Assembly (NCBI GenBank): GCA_003170115.1
Contig: PMZS01000211.1
Location: 779 to 13,888 of the forward strand
DNA: 13,110 bases
DNA from: Spirochaetaceae bacterium
GTDB lineage: Bacteria; Spirochaetota; Spirochaetia; SZUA-6; Fen-1364
Reading direction: 5' to 3'
Part shown: in pieces, positions 12,817 through 13,110 of the stretch
Numbering within the stretch: position 1 is the stretch's first letter
How the letters are laid out: each line of letters starts with the position of its first letter
Notes under the pieces: model-generated
Told to the model about the DNA's origin: nothing
Databases searched by the model: none
What the model saw: the letters and a program-made list of their open reading frames with translations, nothing else
Made by a program: the position numbers and the translations under genes

Positions 12817-13110
12817 TACGTGGCCGGCGCATGTGATACGGCGCACCTTCATGGATTTCTTCATCGCACGGGGGCACACGGAGGTGCCGAGCGCGCCGCT
12901 CGTCCCGAAGGGGGACCCGACGCTTCTCTTCACGTCGGCAGGGATGGTTCAGTTCAAGGATCTCTATCTTCATCCCCGGAATCTCCCCTACACGCGCGCG
13001 ACGAGTGTGCAGAAATGCCTGCGGGCCGGAGACCTCGAGAGCGTCGGGAAGACGCTTCGCCACCACACATTTTTCGAGATGCTCGGGAACTTCAGCTTCG
13101 GCGACTATTT
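12806..13110 (+). CDS. alaS: Alanyl-tRNA synthetase, N-terminal fragment (cut by window edge)
   Basis: The first 101 codons are visible and the frame is open at the right edge. AlaS charges tRNA-Ala. Class II catalytic-core signatures are present: the start helix with FMDFFIARGH, then VPKGDPTLLFTSAGMVQFKD, VQKCLRAGDLESVG and RHHTFFEMLGNFSFGDY. Compared with my memory of E. coli AlaS (RAGGKHNDLENVG), about four residues are missing at RAG-DLESVG; I believe this shorter form occurs in other bacteria and do not take it as damage. The ATG at 12806 gives an 11-bp overlap with recX; the next ATG at 12813 is out of frame. Confidence 0.97.
   Translation, partial: MTHDTWPAHVIRRTFMDFFIARGHTEVPSAPLVPKGDPTLLFTSAGMVQFKDLYLHPRNLPYTRATSVQKCLRAGDLESVGKTLRHHTFFEMLGNFSFGDY

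Noticed and set aside
13020..13045. Apparent four-residue gap in AlaS (RAG-DLESVG) as a sign of damage
   Set aside because: The frame and all flanking catalytic motifs are intact, and shorter versions of this loop are, as far as I recall, normal in other AlaS proteins.
1..13110. CRISPR array, prophage, transposon, tRNA or rRNA genes, defence island
   Set aside because: No regularly spaced repeats, transposase or integrase motifs, cloverleaf-like stretches or toxin/restriction genes were found; nearly all bases are in housekeeping or envelope genes.

Overview
The window most likely comes from a high-GC spirochaete (phylum Spirochaetota), probably free-living or from a metagenome. The main clue is a very large GreA (898 residues, 2697 bp). 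It carries a normal GreA module only in its last ~155 residues, behind a long helical/TPR front half. As I recall, this long form is characteristic of Borrelia and Treponema. Several exported or TPR proteins of no named family and an unusual PRPP synthetase fit the same lineage. This assignment is inference from gene content; no rRNA or tRNA gene was seen.

Layout. (1) 1-4535, minus strand: a cytoplasmic TPR protein, then giant greA, then an exported von Willebrand A (vWA) protein that runs off the left edge. They are packed as an operon: 22 bp between the first two, an ATGA stop/start overlap between the last two. (2) 4536-4769: a 234-bp divergent control region with a good minus-strand promoter, a weaker plus-strand promoter and two copies of a GC-rich palindrome 40 bp apart. 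(3) 4770-9172, plus strand: an exported TPR protein, an exported protein of unknown family, a membrane-anchored TPR protein, D-aminoacyl-tRNA deacylase (dtd) and a cysteine-free MutY-like DNA glycosylase. The genes overlap or sit within 13 bp of each other, apart from the uncertain glycosylase start. (4) 9157-10988, minus strand, convergent with the previous block by a 16-bp tail overlap: an exported helical protein, a possible 21-codon repeat-containing small ORF, and PRPP synthetase (prs). (5) 11085-13110, plus strand: recA, recX and the start of alaS, joined by two 11-bp overlaps. This is the classic recA-recX-alaS order.

How the genes may work together. recA/recX form the recombination and SOS module and recX is the usual RecA modulator. 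dtd and alaS both concern tRNA charging quality, but lie in separate operons. The three genes at 4770-7906 look like an envelope cassette: an exported TPR protein, an exported partner and a TPR protein anchored in the inner membrane. GreA is co-transcribed with a TPR protein and an exported vWA protein of unknown purpose.

No mobile element, CRISPR array, phage gene or defence system is visible. The most interesting items are a Tudor/CarD-like segment inside the giant GreA, the paired palindrome in the divergent promoter region, the glycosylase with Glu in place of the catalytic Asp and no Fe-S cysteines, its missing canonical start codon, and the repeat-bearing small ORF in front of prs.
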